64,000 nt of DNA from Linum tenue (GCA_946122785.1 CAMGYJ010000006.1:41002066-41066065), one strand, 5' to 3'; counted from the first letter of the stretch, positions 11,734 to 23,175 are shown. Program-made: numbers and translations. Notes: a model not told the origin generated them from the sequence alone.

Positions 11734-11986
11734 AGCTACACCTAAACAATATATATATTCACAAAAAAAAAAACAATCTAAGAAAGCACAAGTGTAAAAC
11801 GAAAAAGAAAACCAAAAGTGAACAAACACTTAACACAAGATAACTAAAGGGAACATAACAAAAGAAAGAAAATACGACATCACACAAGAAAATTGCACCC
11901 AAAATTTGATGCTAACCAAACACAAATCACGACAAAACCAACAAATGATTAAATAGTAGTTCTCAGCTTTTCCTAATAAAGTAAGA

Positions 11987-12004
11987 GTCCCCGGTATGGC
12001 GCCA
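11987..12004 (-). other. Primer-binding-like site of element A
   Basis: On the minus strand this reads tggcgccataccggggac, directly after the LTR end and a short linker. It resembles the TGGCGCCGTTGCCGGGGA type found in Athila-like elements (said to match tRNA-Asp) but differs in the centre. Confidence 0.6.
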
Positions 12005-12835
12005 AAAACTTGACCGTGCTCAAGCTTGTGCGCGATCGAGCTTTAAATTTATAAAGTCAAAGCACACTCTTTATTCCATCCTAACTAAGCCAAGTATAAC
12101 CTAGCTAGGGTTGGTCGTATTCCAAGTGATCCCTAAGTTTATTATTACTTTGCTCCGAACTAATATCTAATTGAGTCGGAAGTTTGGTGAGGTGTTTGAA
12201 CTAATTTAACCTACTCCAAAGGCAAAATAAACAACCGACTAAGTGGTTGAGAGAACGCTAGAGATTAGGCGGTTTCCTAGGGTTGAATTCTCCTAGCTAT
12301 GGTTGTCAAGTAGGGTTAAGGGAATGTGGTGAGTGAGCTCTATTCCGTGGGATTTCGTGGTTATCCACACGCAACCTAGTACGCCTCCCCTAAACCCATA
12401 TATAGTCACCTTGTTCTAGGCTATCGTATCTAGGGCTTTAAGCTCATGGCTCATTTCAATGGACACTATCCACCGTTCACACCGAGGTTTCATCCCGGGT
12501 TCTGTCTAGGAAGGATACCTATAGAAGGGGTTACGTCGGCTTGATCACTATAGGCCACCATTCATACATCTAACCACAATTTGCTTGATGGCGCATACCC
12601 GTCTAACTCTAAAACTCCAAACCTAGCGTAGAAGCGTAAAGTAGGCTATTCAAGAAGATTAGGGCGACTTACCCAAACACAATCAAAGCTAGAATAAGAA
12701 TAAAATCAGCAAGATAAACACATTCATTCATAAACCCATTTATACACAACCTATAAACTAGGGTTCATCTTCCCTAAACAACCATTAGAGAATCAAGTCA
12801 TTAGAGAGAAAAAAAAACACAAACTAGAAGAGGGG

Positions 12836-15028
12836 TGACACGACCCGATCTTTTTTTGAAAACCAAACCACAATTCAAACCACAAACCGGTTACTCCGGA
12901 GCAACCCAAAACACGTTTAAAATAAACAAATTGACATTATTTAAGAATTTCAAACCACAATGCCCTAAACACTTGGGCGACCTCAACCCAGAGCAACAAA
13001 ACATAAACTCAACCCTTGAGTTCCCCAGTATACTCATTGAGACATGAAACTAAAGAAAAATATATGGGAGGTCCCATCTCGTTACCCAGACCCAGTTGAC
13101 ATCTTCAGGTTAGCCGCGGCTGCTCTCCTCGGGTAATCTCCTCTTGATGGATGCGTCATCTTCCCCTCTATGCACCTGGTGAGTGAGAAGGGTTCAGTCT
13201 CGTCGTTACTTCCTAAGGTCTTTGCCCTAGGCAAACTCCTTACTAAACACATTATTAGGGGAATGCCTTCCTAGCATGAAAGCCGTTCTCGCTTTCTGCT
13301 CTTAAATAACCATTCCTATCAACTCATTTCAACATTAACTCCTAAAAGTTCTCGACCTCTATCCTTATCTCAACACAAAACACTAGGACCACCGCGTTAC
13401 TTCTCGCCGTCCGGTGTCCTACCCTAGTATGCCAACCGCGTTACGTCTCGCCGTCCGGTTGCATACCCAAACTCGGCAATGGCACTGCGTTACGTCTCGC
13501 CGTCCAGGCAATGCCCGTCAACTACTGTGTTACGTCTCGCCGTCCAGTAGTGACCCCAACATACTCGATCAACTGATGCGTTACGTCTCGCCGTCCAGCA
13601 GTGACCTGACCATCTACCGCGTCCAATAGTGGCCCAACCGCCCGGGGGTTCCTCTTACCATTAACCAACTATTACAATCATACATCCATACATTCATACA
13701 TAGCACAACGTGTGCCTCCACCCTTACAGGCGGTGGGATGCCTCACACACATATCGCGCATTACTCAAAATTAACTCATAATAATAACTTGAACGAAAAG
13801 CGGAAACTAAAAGACCTATGACAGAGATTTTACCCCCTTTACACTCACCTCGAAAAGATGAGTCCTCAATTCCTTCCTCGAAGAAATCCTTCCTTAGCCG
13901 GATTATCTTGAGGAAACCTATTAATAAGAATCCATTTTCTTAGACTACCTTTCTTGATTTGAATCACTAGGACATCCTCTCCTCAACTCCAGTCCTTGAA
14001 CCTCATTCCAAAGGTCCTATAACCCCCATTAAAATTTTCTAGAATTAATCCCTTCAAAAACGACCATTTTTCTTAATTATTTAAGTCTTTGACGACTTTT
14101 CCACCTAACTAAAACCTTTTTAAAATTCGAATAATAATTTTTCCATGTCAATCATGAGCTCCTATACTCTGGAAAATTATCAAACCCTTAAAAACCCCTC
14201 GAAAAGATTTTTATTTAATGAAAATAAATATTCAAACAATTTCTAAAAATAAAAAATACATCTTCAAAAATTCCCAAATTAAATTACAATCATCTTCTAG
14301 ACGTCGCTCAATTTATAAAATTGTTAGATCTAGAAAAAACCTTCAGAGAGGCTCGAAACAATTTAAAACATCTGAAAATACGTTTCTAGAAATTCCCAGC
14401 AGCTTTAGTGACCAATCAAAATCTGTCAATAAAAGCTTGAATGTCTGTTGCTAAAACCTCAGAATTGCACCCTCACGAAAAATCACCAAATCGATTGGTC
14501 TAACTCAAAGGGATCGAGTTCCCTTACCTCTAGAACGTGCCTAGGCCTAGGTTGGATGATCCGGGAAGTTGATCTCCTTGTTGATCGAACTCTCAACGTC
14601 ACCGCTAGAACGAAAGGGATGGGGTCGGGGTTGGGGTCGGGGCACGCTCCTTCTTTTCCTTCTCGTTCGCAGCGCTGCTGCTTGGCGGGTTTAATTCCCC
14701 GGGGCATTTAATTGAGAATGGCGGCAGGGAAATTATTTGAGGGGAGAGGGGGGGTTTATGTTGCTTTGCTGGGGAAAAAGTGGGGGATGGGGGTTTTGTT
14801 TCTTTGCTGGGGACGTGGGGAATCAATGGGGGCGGAAGGGTTTTTTGGGGCCGCTCGGCCCCGCGTCTAATATATTATTTATATATATAATAATAATAAC
14901 ATTATAATAATAATAATATTATAATATTATTATTCTTAATCCGCGATTGTAACTCTTTGTACGTAACCGTCAATCCAACAGATCACGTATTAAGGTCGAA
15001 CCTAAATTTAAATTATCGGGGTGTTACA
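12836..15028 (-). mobile_element. Ty3/gypsy-type solo LTR inserted in element A
   Basis: On the minus strand the insert starts TGTAACACCCCGATAATT and ends GATCGGGTCGTGTCA, the TG...CA form of an LTR. It is flanked by agggg (12831-12835) and tgggg (15029-15033), a near-perfect 5-bp target duplication at a place where the other LTR reads atggg. No internal region or second LTR exists, so it is a solo LTR left by recombination between the two LTRs. It contains an AT-only block (14871-14940) that could hold the promoter, and a hairpin array (13384-13621). Starts of TGTAACACCCC are common in plant gypsy LTRs; I do not assign a lineage. Confidence 0.75.
13384..13621. repeat. Array of five stem-loops with a constant loop and varying stems
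   Basis: Five copies of a core close to GCGTTACGTCTCGCCGTC (GTTAC at 13396, 13440, 13489, 13529 and 13580). Each core is flanked by arms that pair with each other but differ from copy to copy. Arms: 13384-13394 with 13412-13421; 13427-13438 with 13456-13466; 13474-13487 with 13505-13517; 13517-13527 with 13545-13554; 13567-13578 with 13596-13606. Stems are about 9-11 pairs, and the left arm usually carries one extra bulged base. A sixth remnant at 13611-13630 has lost most of its loop. Confidence 0.8.
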
Positions 15029-15729
15029 TGGGGAATGATAAAATCGTGCTTCTTCTCCGTGCTTGCACCTTCTCCTTTCTCCTTGGGTTGATTGAATCTT
15101 CAATGAAGCTCTCCCAAGGTGTTTCCCTCTCTAAAACACTCCAAAACCCTAATTTTCTCACTCTAAGGCGGCTCTCCCGTTCTCTCTAACAGCTCCACTT
15201 CCCAACCTGCACCACTTCCCACCCTTCTCTCCAGTAGCTCCACTATTTATAGGCGTTTGAAATCTCGGGCTAGTTCGCTGCCCGAAGATAGAAGATAGTG
15301 GCCGCGAACTTTTGGGTCGCGGGTATGATCTTTTTCCTCAGTCTGGATAAGCGCCACTCGCGAAGAGAGTGGGCAAATTCTCTGTTCTCCTAGCGACGAC
15401 TCCTTCCAGAGTTCACGGTCAGGATGCTCCACTTCGCAATCGGGATCTCTCGACCTTGGCCCGTGATCTTCTGACAGACTTCGTGGCCGGGAACTTGAGT
15501 CTTTCAGCTGCTATCTTGGCATGGTATGGTTCTTCTCCTTGCTTCTACACATTCTTGCCCATTTCCTTCCCATCTTTGCTCGTAATGTCAACTGCCTCCC
15601 AAAACCGTATCATAAGCAAAAAGGAACAAAATGGGTATGCAAATTACATTTTATAAGACGATAAAAGAACAGTTAGGCACAAAATCACCTAATAAGTGTA
15701 GTTTAAATAATACTATTTCAGTGTTATTA

Positions 15730-17000
15730 GTGACTCATTCAATACTAGACTCCCAATCGAAGGCCAAGCATAACCCACAACCGGATGTAGTATAGTGGAA
15801 GCAAGTAATAAAATTATTCAACCATAGGGTCTCTAGATGTACCGTTACTTCATATTTGGTTTGTTATATAGCAAAACAAGGTTTCAAAATAAAGAAACTA
15901 AACTAACTACACTAATCTAACAACTACCCTAACTAATTACAAGTTGGGAGCACACTTAGGCATGAATCTCCCTAGCTCCTCCATTAGATCAATCTTCATT
16001 ACTACTCTAGTCTGATTGACTTGATTCTTCTACCATGGAGAATCCTAGTCTCGAATGGAGTCTCTATTCGGGTTCTCCAACTAACTCAATTGGTCTACCC
16101 GGAAGAGGCGTACCAACAACCTACCTAGGCAACCAAGGCATTCACAATCGATTCCAACTAGAGGGCCACGACCCAATACAACACTATGGATCCAATCACA
16201 ATCATTCAAAGATCGACAATGAAGGATTGAAGGTCCTCAATTGAACCTAGGAAGATTTTTTTTCATCAGTCAAAGCTTAATTTACATGTAGTGACTAGTG
16301 AGATCAAGACTTGTGCAAATCATCATAAACATCAATAAAATAGATATTATGAATAATCAATCATAAGATTTGTCAATTACATCAACAATCAATCTAAAAT
16401 CTAGAACTAGCGTTCATCTACACAAGTGAAGGGAACCAATTCATAATAAAATATAAGCTTAGAGATCTTCAATCTTCATATTCTAGGCTTGATCTTCTAG
16501 CTCCAATGGGGTTGGTCACCTCCAAAATAGCTCCAAGAACCCTCGTAGGTCAGTCTCTCTAGAATCAGCCCTTGGGTGTTTTGGGCAAAAATCCTATCTC
16601 TCCCCCTTCAAAACCCGTTGCAAAATATATATATTCGCAGCAGTGCAAAGTTCACTGTGTTTGTGTAGGTCATGAGATTTTCACTAGCCGGTGAGACGTA
16701 CTCTTTTTGGTGATGGAATTGTGTAAGTCTCACGATTTGGGTACAAATCTCACCCCTGAAACCGTGAGAATTTCACTAAACCCATGACCTTTGCATAGTC
16801 TTCCGTTTTTTGGCTCATTTTGACCTCCAGATGTTCGGAACTTGCTCCTAAACTCCTTCCATATACTAGGACCTAAAATATGACTAAAGACCTCCCGACC
16901 TTTATGCACTTCTCGAGAAGGACCCATTTGCAACGATCCTTTTCCGAGCTAAGGCCAAACCATCATTGATCCCTCTTGGTGGATGCGATGGTGGTCAATC
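15730..17000 (-). repeat. Decayed Athila-like LTR fragment (probable)
   Basis: No coding sequence. The layout resembles the start of the other Athila-like LTRs read in the same orientation: a ccatagggtctctagatgtacc stretch near the left end, a run of short direct repeats, and an AT-rich tatatatatt block near 16627 that could be a minus-strand TATA region. No paired LTR or clear ends were found. The call rests on this general resemblance only. Confidence 0.35.
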
Positions 17001-17044
17001 CATGATGTCTTACATGGTATGTAGTAGAGAGAAGTAAAAATAAG

Positions 17045-17215
17045 ATGTCTCATGGGTGGTGCCTCAATTCACACCAATTTCACGAGCCATTTACATCATT
17101 TGAAGCATCCCATGCTCGGGACTTGCAGCTCCACATCACCGATGAGAACCTCAACTTCAATGAGTTTTTGGGATGGCGACCCAACAACTGGTTTGCATTT
17201 CTTTTTCCTTCAATA
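17045..17215 (+). pseudogene. Tail of a gag-like ORF, plus strand
   Basis: The plus strand reads LQLHITDENLNFNEF and then passes through a ttgggatggcgacccaa hairpin. This matches the end of the gag-like ORF of element A (LTDENLNFKEV, then the same hairpin type), but on the opposite strand. It marks a second, plus-oriented Athila-like relic whose PPT and 3' LTR follow at 18.1 kb. Upstream coding sequence is gone or unreadable. Confidence 0.45.
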
Positions 17216-18114
17216 ATCCAACTTTAGTAGAGCTTGATGTGTTTTGGTTGTTGAGTCGAGTCCTGATTCTCGCCCGTCCTCCTATTCCCTCTATCTTCCT
17301 TCACACCTAATGAAAAGCAGGGTGACTCCGTTGGAATTGTGTTATGGACTCGTGTATCGAACAGGGTGCTCATGTGGAAAATGAAAAGCAGGTGGTCCTC
17401 CATGTCGAAATCATCGAAATCTTGAACATGGGGTAAGCCCAACGTGTGCGGCACCATTCATTGCACCAAATCGGGTTTTGGAAGAGATTTTAGTGATCCT
17501 TAGTGGGGTACTCCTACAAGGTGAAGCTAAGCTGTCTCTAGTACAAGTAAAACTTCCACCCGTTGAACGATTTGCCTACTTGAGGATGTGTTTTTAAGGG
17601 CACGGATAGAGCTTCCGACCCCACTTAATTTCATTGACCCTCCACACGAGTTGAGGAAAAGGAGTTAAAAGAAGTACTCTGGCGAGCGCCAAATGTACAT
17701 AAATTGCTCTTGCTCGACTAATAAGGGTCGACCGTGCAAAAGACTGCAATTGGAACCCCCGCTAAGTGAATGTGAAAGAAAAAAAAAAAGTAAGTAAAAT
17801 GAAAGTGAAAAAGGGGTTCCAACTGTGAAATGAAGTGAAAGAGCACCCCAGTACAACGAGTCCTTGGTTGTGAATGGTGTGAGTCCCTTTATCCATGAAC
17901 TGACCATCTTACTTCTACTTCTTCTCATGATCCTGGCTTGAGTCTAGTACTCGCATTGAGAGAGATAGGGAACGTCTTAGAAGACCAGTTGACCTTGTAA
18001 GCTGCTATATGATCTAGGAAATCCTCTACCGACGATCGGGGTTGTATGTTGCTATAGAGTTCTGGAGAGATGCATTGGTTTGAGTTAGCTTTGCTTGGGG
18101 ACAAGCAAACGGTT
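17216..18114 (+). other. Non-coding interior of plus-strand Athila-like relic
   Basis: No gene seen. The stretch connects the gag-like tail to the polypurine tract. Near its end it contains ttgcttggggacaagcaaac (18091-18110), the same motif that occurs next to the left LTR of element A (gcttgtccccaag on the other strand), which supports one element family. Confidence 0.45.
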
Positions 18115-18129
18115 AAGTGTGGGGGGATT
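18115..18129 (+). other. Polypurine tract of plus-strand Athila-like relic
   Basis: aagtgtggggggatt directly precedes TGATGACTCG, the LTR start. It mirrors the arrangement at 7166-7179 on the opposite strand. Confidence 0.7.
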
Positions 18130-19432
18130 TGATGACTCGATATTTGCACATGTTTTCCCCTTTGTTTCTTTATCATTTAAGCTTGCATTATCGCTTTTTT
18201 GGCCTATTTTACGCTAGGTTGTGTTCCTTTGTTACATTTCAGGTCCTAGCACATAAAGTTAAGCATAGGCGCAAGTTTCAAGTCAATCAGAGATCAATTG
18301 GCGATTCGGGAGAAGAAACTCGGGCATGACCCGAAGAAGAATAGATTTCTACCTCACTTTATGGACAAAGAATCATGCAAGCTTGTCATGAAAAGAAAGA
18401 GGACGAGATTACGAGCGTGTGGGATCAAACGGCGACTGATTCAGAGTCCGGACGAGGGAGAAACGAAGCATTGAATATAGGGGAACATGTTCGGCAGTAA
18501 AAACACGGGCGCGCCTAAATCAAAACACGGCCGTGTCCATATTTAGGCACGACCGTGTTTTGGCCGACGCGCGCGGGCGTGTTTTTAACACGGGCGGGGA
18601 AAAGCAAAACACGGCCGTGTCCTCGACGGTGTTTTGCCCAGAATCGGGTTTTTGAGGCAGATTCAAGCCAAAGGAAAGGGAGGGCTAGGTTTTGCATCCC
18701 AAACACCCAAGGGACGAACCAAAGAGAGAGAGGGCGATTTGAGGGCATTCTTGGAGTGGAATTGGAGGATTTCTTCGCTTTGGAAGCTCGAGGAACAAGC
18801 CCGGACTTGAAGACTGATCATCTGAAGATTCTTACTGCAGTCTCTCTCTTCTCTATGGAGTAACTTCCCTTCACTTAGGTTTTGAGGAACCCAAGCTATG
18901 TTTGTTTGATTGGATGATTGTATGAGTACTCTTACTTGATAATCTTGAGTTCATATTCAATCTATGGATGTTTTCATGATTCAATTCTGCTTTAGTCGAG
19001 ATTATTGATTCTGCTTTGATCCTATGAGAGCGAATACCTGATTAGGTCAACAGAGCACCATAGATTAATAGTAGTGGATCGATTGCTTTAGTCGAGGGTT
19101 GATTCACTGCTTTGTATCGATTGAGAACCTCATTCGATAAAGGGAATCTAGTTCAGAACGCCTTGATCGGTTATTCTAGAGAAGGATACTTCCCTCTAGG
19201 CAATTGACTCAAGAGGGCCTTGTTCCTTTAGTCGAGACTCAAGGTCTAGTCAAGGATTCTCCGCATTGTGAATGAAAGTGAAACAAGTTAGAAATCATCA
19301 ATCATTAATCTGGCTAGTGTCTAGGGGAAATCATACCTAAGTGAGTTCCCAATCATGAAACACCTCAGATATTTTTGAAACAAGTCGGACGATTTTGATT
19401 CTACATACAATTTTCACTCAAAACTAGAACCA
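18130..19432 (+). mobile_element. Athila-like 3' LTR, plus strand, right end uncertain
   Basis: Begins TGATGACTCGATATTTGC after the polypurine tract. It contains a palindrome cluster (18504-18640), several tttagtcgag words (18992-19240) and an ending with agaaccaattcccgcgg, a sequence type usual near the 3' end of such LTRs. No second LTR for this element lies in the window and no target duplication was seen, so the right end is an estimate. Confidence 0.6.
18504..18640. repeat. Cluster of ACACGGCCGTGT palindromes
   Basis: The perfect 12-bp palindrome ACACGGCCGTGT occurs at 18525-18536 and 18609-18620. Between and around them lie degenerate forms (aacacgggcgcg, cacgaccgtgttttgg, gcgggcgtgttttt, taacacgggcgg). 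Confidence 0.8.
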
Positions 19433-19694
19433 ATTCCCGCGGAAACGCTGCTGGGACCTAAGTTGCATGGGAGTTATCATATGATGGGCAATTTCGATGA
19501 TAGAAAATTGGGGTCTTGTGTTCTTATCAGAGTGTGGGTTTGAAGCATATTGAAGGTGTGCCAAGGATAATTTTGTACATTCAGTTCTATGGTTCCGTTT
19601 GATTTTTGGCCAGTTTTGCTTTATGGTTGCCAATAGCCAATTAATGGCGGGGATGTGGGAGAAGAAGTGAATAGTATGCGCAATATACTAAACA
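19433..19694. other. Unassigned stretch
   Basis: No recognisable coding or repeat feature. It lies between an LTR fragment and a foldback element and may be old host sequence. Confidence 0.4.
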
Positions 19695-19703
19695 ATATTA
19701 TTA

Positions 19704-20769
19704 GGGTGTGCCTACGGTGACATGCATGTCATGGTGACTTGCACTTTCCGGTCGACCTCAGTTAGGATTAGGTCGACCTCATTTAGAATTCGGTCGACCT
19801 CATATAGGATCTGGTCGACCTCATATAGGATCAGGTCGACCTAATATGTTGTTTCAGTGTAAAAACAGTTCATGGTGCCTACTTTGGATATTCATATCAT
19901 ACAATTGGCTAGATGGAAATTGATAACTAATGACTTGTTTTGAAGCTGGAGTGTCCCTCTACATATTGAAGTGATTGAGAGCACGATAGGAAGTCCAGAA
20001 GACCATTTTTGAACCTCATTAAAAGGCTATGCCAAAACTGGGAAACTGCCTGGAAATGGCTAAGTCTGGAAACGTGTTTGTGAAGCCTATTTTGGAGCTC
20101 AATTCGAGAAGCATGAATGCGAGTCGAGTCCAGGAGCCTCTACCACGTTAAATTAGGTATGTTTTTATACAAATTCAAGGTATTGGATGAAAGATTGGAT
20201 ATCTGTAAGGCTTCAAACAAAAGAGCCGAAGTTGCTACGAAGGCTGTTTTTCTGGCAGACTTTGAGCACAAGCAAGCTGCCAGAAAAACAGCCTTCGTAG
20301 CAATTTTGAGCCTTTTGTTTGAAGCATTAAAGATATTCAATCTTTCATCCAATGACTTTCCTTTGTATAAAAAATACGTAATTTGACGTGGTAGAGGCCC
20401 CTGGACTTGACTCGCATCCATGCTTCTCAAATTGAGCTCCAAAGTAGGCTTGACAAACACGTTGCCAGACTTAGCCATTTTCAGGCAATTTCCCATTTTT
20501 GGCATAACCTTTTGGTCAGGTTCAAAAATGGTCTTATGGACTTTCTATTGAGCTCCTAAGTACTTTAAAGTGTAGAGGGACACTTCAGCTTCAAAACAAG
20601 CCTTTAATCTCCAATTTACATCTAGCCAATTGTAAGATATGAATCTCCAAAGTAAGCACCATGAAACTGTTTTTACACTGAAACAACAGATTAGGTCGAC
20701 CTGATCCTATATGACGTCGACCGAAAAAGTGCATGTCACCGTGACATGCATGTCACCGTAGCAAAGTCC
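19704..20769. mobile_element. Foldback transposon, probable non-autonomous MULE
   Basis: Almost the whole 1066 bp is one inverted repeat: 19704-20258 pairs with 20277-20769 around an 18-nt loop. The innermost 27 bp (20232-20258 with 20277-20303) are perfectly complementary, and the outer ends share CTACGGTGACATGCATG (19712-19728 and inverted at 20745-20761). A 9-bp direct repeat, atattatta, flanks it (19695-19703 and 20770-20778), as expected for Mutator-like elements, although AT-rich words can match by chance. No transposase is present. Open frames on both strands (about 20117-20505) are mirror products of the inverted repeat and not genes. Confidence 0.7.
19750..19842. repeat. 21-bp minisatellite of GGTCGACCT
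   Basis: GGTCGACCT starts at 19750, 19771, 19792, 19813 and 19834, exactly 21 bases apart, in the left arm of the foldback element. The right arm has only two equivalents (near 20694 and 20715). Confidence 0.9.
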
Positions 20770-20778
20770 ATATTATTA

Positions 20779-21480
20779 TTATACTTCATTAAGAATTAAG
20801 CTTGTAAAAATTTTCTATGAACCTTGATTCATATATTTTATTGTTAAACAAAAATTTTATATTGCATTAAGAATTAAGCTTGTAATTTATTTATATATAT
20901 ATATATCATGAGGTAGAAATAACTTGGTTAAAAATTGATTATACTGCATTGAGAATTGATTCAACATTTTGACTAGTTATTTTTAAACTAAGTATATATA
21001 TGAGGTAGAAATAACTTGGTTAAAAATCGTGAGAAAAATATTATAAATTATTTTAATAAAATGCGTGAGTTGGTAGTGAGTAAGGAGTAAGTAATTCAAT
21101 GCGCTGCCCAGAACAACCCGCAACCCGCCCGACCTGAAATCCGATGAACCTGCAACCCCATTTGCCCGCAACCCGATTTAATCCGAACCCGATGAACCTG
21201 CAACCCAATTGATCCCGAACCTGATTAAACCCCAACCAATGAACCCACAACATGACAAACCCTAAACTCGAATAACCCACAACCCGATTGAACCCGACCT
21301 GAACCTGCCAGAACCCGCCCGATTGACACCTATATGTGTGATTATATCTTAAAAATCAACTAAAAACAATTGACTAGATAATAGGTAAAAGCAGAGTACT
21401 AGTACACGAAGTTTATGTGGATACGACATTGTTACCTGCTATACTACCTTAGAACGATAGGTACCCTTGCCTATTTTTCT
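20779..21480. repeat. Low-complexity and dispersed-repeat stretch
   Basis: No gene. Short direct repeats occur (cattaagaattaagcttgtaa near 20789 and 20866; gaggtagaaataacttgg near 20911 and 21002). From about 21100 to 21330 the sequence is a degenerate array of aacccga/aacctg words ending cgattgacaccta. Such arrays with a TAGGTGTCAAT-like end are common at hAT or MITE termini, but I found no partner end. Confidence 0.45.
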
Positions 21481-22740
21481 CATATTAGTTACGCGCGATC
21501 ATATTACTACTGAATTCGTCAGAAATTCCCACCAATATGATTTTCTTTTTTGCACCGAACGACTTATAAGCTCGTCCACTAGCAGGGGCATCCATGATGT
21601 CACATAAAGTCCTACTTAGCTCTTTGAAGAAAAATCGATGAGTCATTGGTTCTTCGTCTCACACAATGAGCGAGGTTTGTCGCAATAATTGTGTTAGGTG
21701 AGTTCCCTTTTGAACATGTCCAGTCGATCCATTAGAAAATAGAGTTGTCTTAACTTTTTTATGATGCAACCACCAGTACTATCTTCTACCGACTTCAAAT
21801 TTTAGACATGATTATATTGCACAGGTAGGTATTTTCATGTATCCCATCTCCATAGATGAAGAAAAATACTCAAGTGTTGGCATAAAGTGTTGCAATTCTA
21901 AAACACGAAGATCTTAAATAACTTGAAAAGTTTATTTTAATAAAAGAAATCATCCGCAAAAGAGTTTCTAGTTAGCCATAAATAACTTCCTTGGGTCATC
22001 CACCTTAAAATAAACCAATATCATGACAAACAGAGATCTTAGTATAACTCGCATTCTTGTTGGCTGATCTCTCCTATAGTTGCTTAAGGCTCATCATTTT
22101 TCGGTTAGGAAACCATGCTTGAAGATGCATCTTTATAATCTTCAAAGATCTGGTCATCAATTTTAATGAAGTCCTTAAAGCTAGTGGAACTAGTTACTTT
22201 TGCAAGCAACATGCGCATGAAGTACACATCATTCGTTCCCGACGGGACAAAAACAATACGATCGATAACATTACCTTGCGTCCTTTTGGCCAGTGTTTGG
22301 GCCGGATATGGAATGTATAAGCGATGGAGATGTAGGCATATGTGAGCAATCTAGATGATGGATCCATGCAATTAAGAGTGAAATACTCACTCAACATATT
22401 TTTTGCCATTTAAGGGTCATCTACAACTAATTGCAGAGATGCATCAGGGTTACATGCAACAAATTGTTGATCCTTCAAATGGACTGAAAGAAAAATAACT
22501 AATGGTGTTCTCTCATGCATGGGTAACTCATACATTCATCATATTGCTTCAAATGAAGAGAGCACACGACAATCGAGGTATTGCTTGATTTCATCCCGAA
22601 CTTCTCGTGCAGGAAACATCTAAGTTGGTTGGCTCTTGAGATGGACAGTTGTCAAATATACCATTTCCATTGTTAGAAGTTTGACCATCATTCCTGCGAT
22701 GATACACAATGAAACCATTGTGATGGTACACAGATTTTGA

Positions 22741-23175
22741 TAGGGGTAGGAAATCAATTACGGTTCGCGATTAAACTTCTAACCGCATTGAAATCGCGCG
22801 GTTAGTGGTCAACCACAAACCAAAGAATAGACTATTTGGCGGTCGCAGTCAGCAATATTGCATGTTTTGTGGTTTGTGGTTTAACCGCAACCAAATAAAA
22901 GCTAATTACAGTTTAACCGATTACTAACACGGTTAAGTGTGATCCGGTGGCTTTTGATCCATCCTCTCACACCGGCGACACAGTCCACAGGCCAAAATTT
23001 CTGCAACTCATCAAAATGATTATTGATGCGGTAACCGTTAACCGCACTTTGCGATTAGTGGTTAACCGCTAACCGTTTGTTGTGTGGTCGCGGTTGGCAT
23101 ATATAACTTTTATTTAGTTTGGTTAACCACAAATTTTGGTGCGGCTAACCTTAACAAAACTGATTCTCAATCCTA
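22741..23175. mobile_element. hAT-like MITE inside the Helitron gene
   Basis: The 435-bp insert separates two Helitron coding parts that join smoothly without it. Its ends read TAGGGGTAGGAAATCA and, inward from the right, TAGGATTGAGAATCAG. The flanks gattttga and ctttttga (22733-22740, 23176-23183) agree at six of eight positions, as for a decayed 8-bp duplication. Many ggttaaccgc/gcggtt words occur near both ends. It has no coding capacity. Confidence 0.6.

Larger units (their letters stand above)
5722..15729 (-). mobile_element. Athila-like Ty3/gypsy element A (non-autonomous, with nested insertions)
   Basis: Two long related direct repeats (5722-7165 and 12011-15729) flank an interior of about 4.8 kb. 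A primer-binding-like sequence next to the right repeat (11987-12004) and a polypurine tract next to the left repeat (7166-7179) both place the element on the minus strand. The interior holds a decayed gag-like ORF and no protease, RT or integrase. Two later insertions are nested in it: an hAT copy just inside the left LTR and a gypsy solo LTR inside the right LTR. I saw no matching 5-bp target duplication at the outer ends. Athila-like is inferred from the PBS type, the LTR layout and the conserved GGGAGGC motif after the ORF. Confidence 0.75.
12011..15729 (-). repeat. Right (5') LTR of element A, split by a solo LTR
   Basis: Positions 12011-12835 match 5722-6517 and 15029-15729 match 6518-7165, with a 2.2-kb insert between. 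The insert-free length is about 1.5 kb. Many point differences from the left LTR show that the element is old. The outer end reads gtgttatta, against gtgttatcca in the left copy. Confidence 0.8.

Noticed and set aside
13384..13630. CRISPR-like array (constant segments with different spacers)
   Set aside because: This is plant LTR sequence; the variable parts are complementary stem arms and not spacers, and there is no leader or cas gene.
20117..20505. Overlapping ORFs of 89 and 121 codons on opposite strands
   Set aside because: Both lie in the central part of a near-perfect inverted repeat and are mirror images of one another.
21100..21330. Complete hAT element with aacccga arrays
   Set aside because: Only one possible end (cgattgacaccta) is visible and no opposite end or duplication was found.
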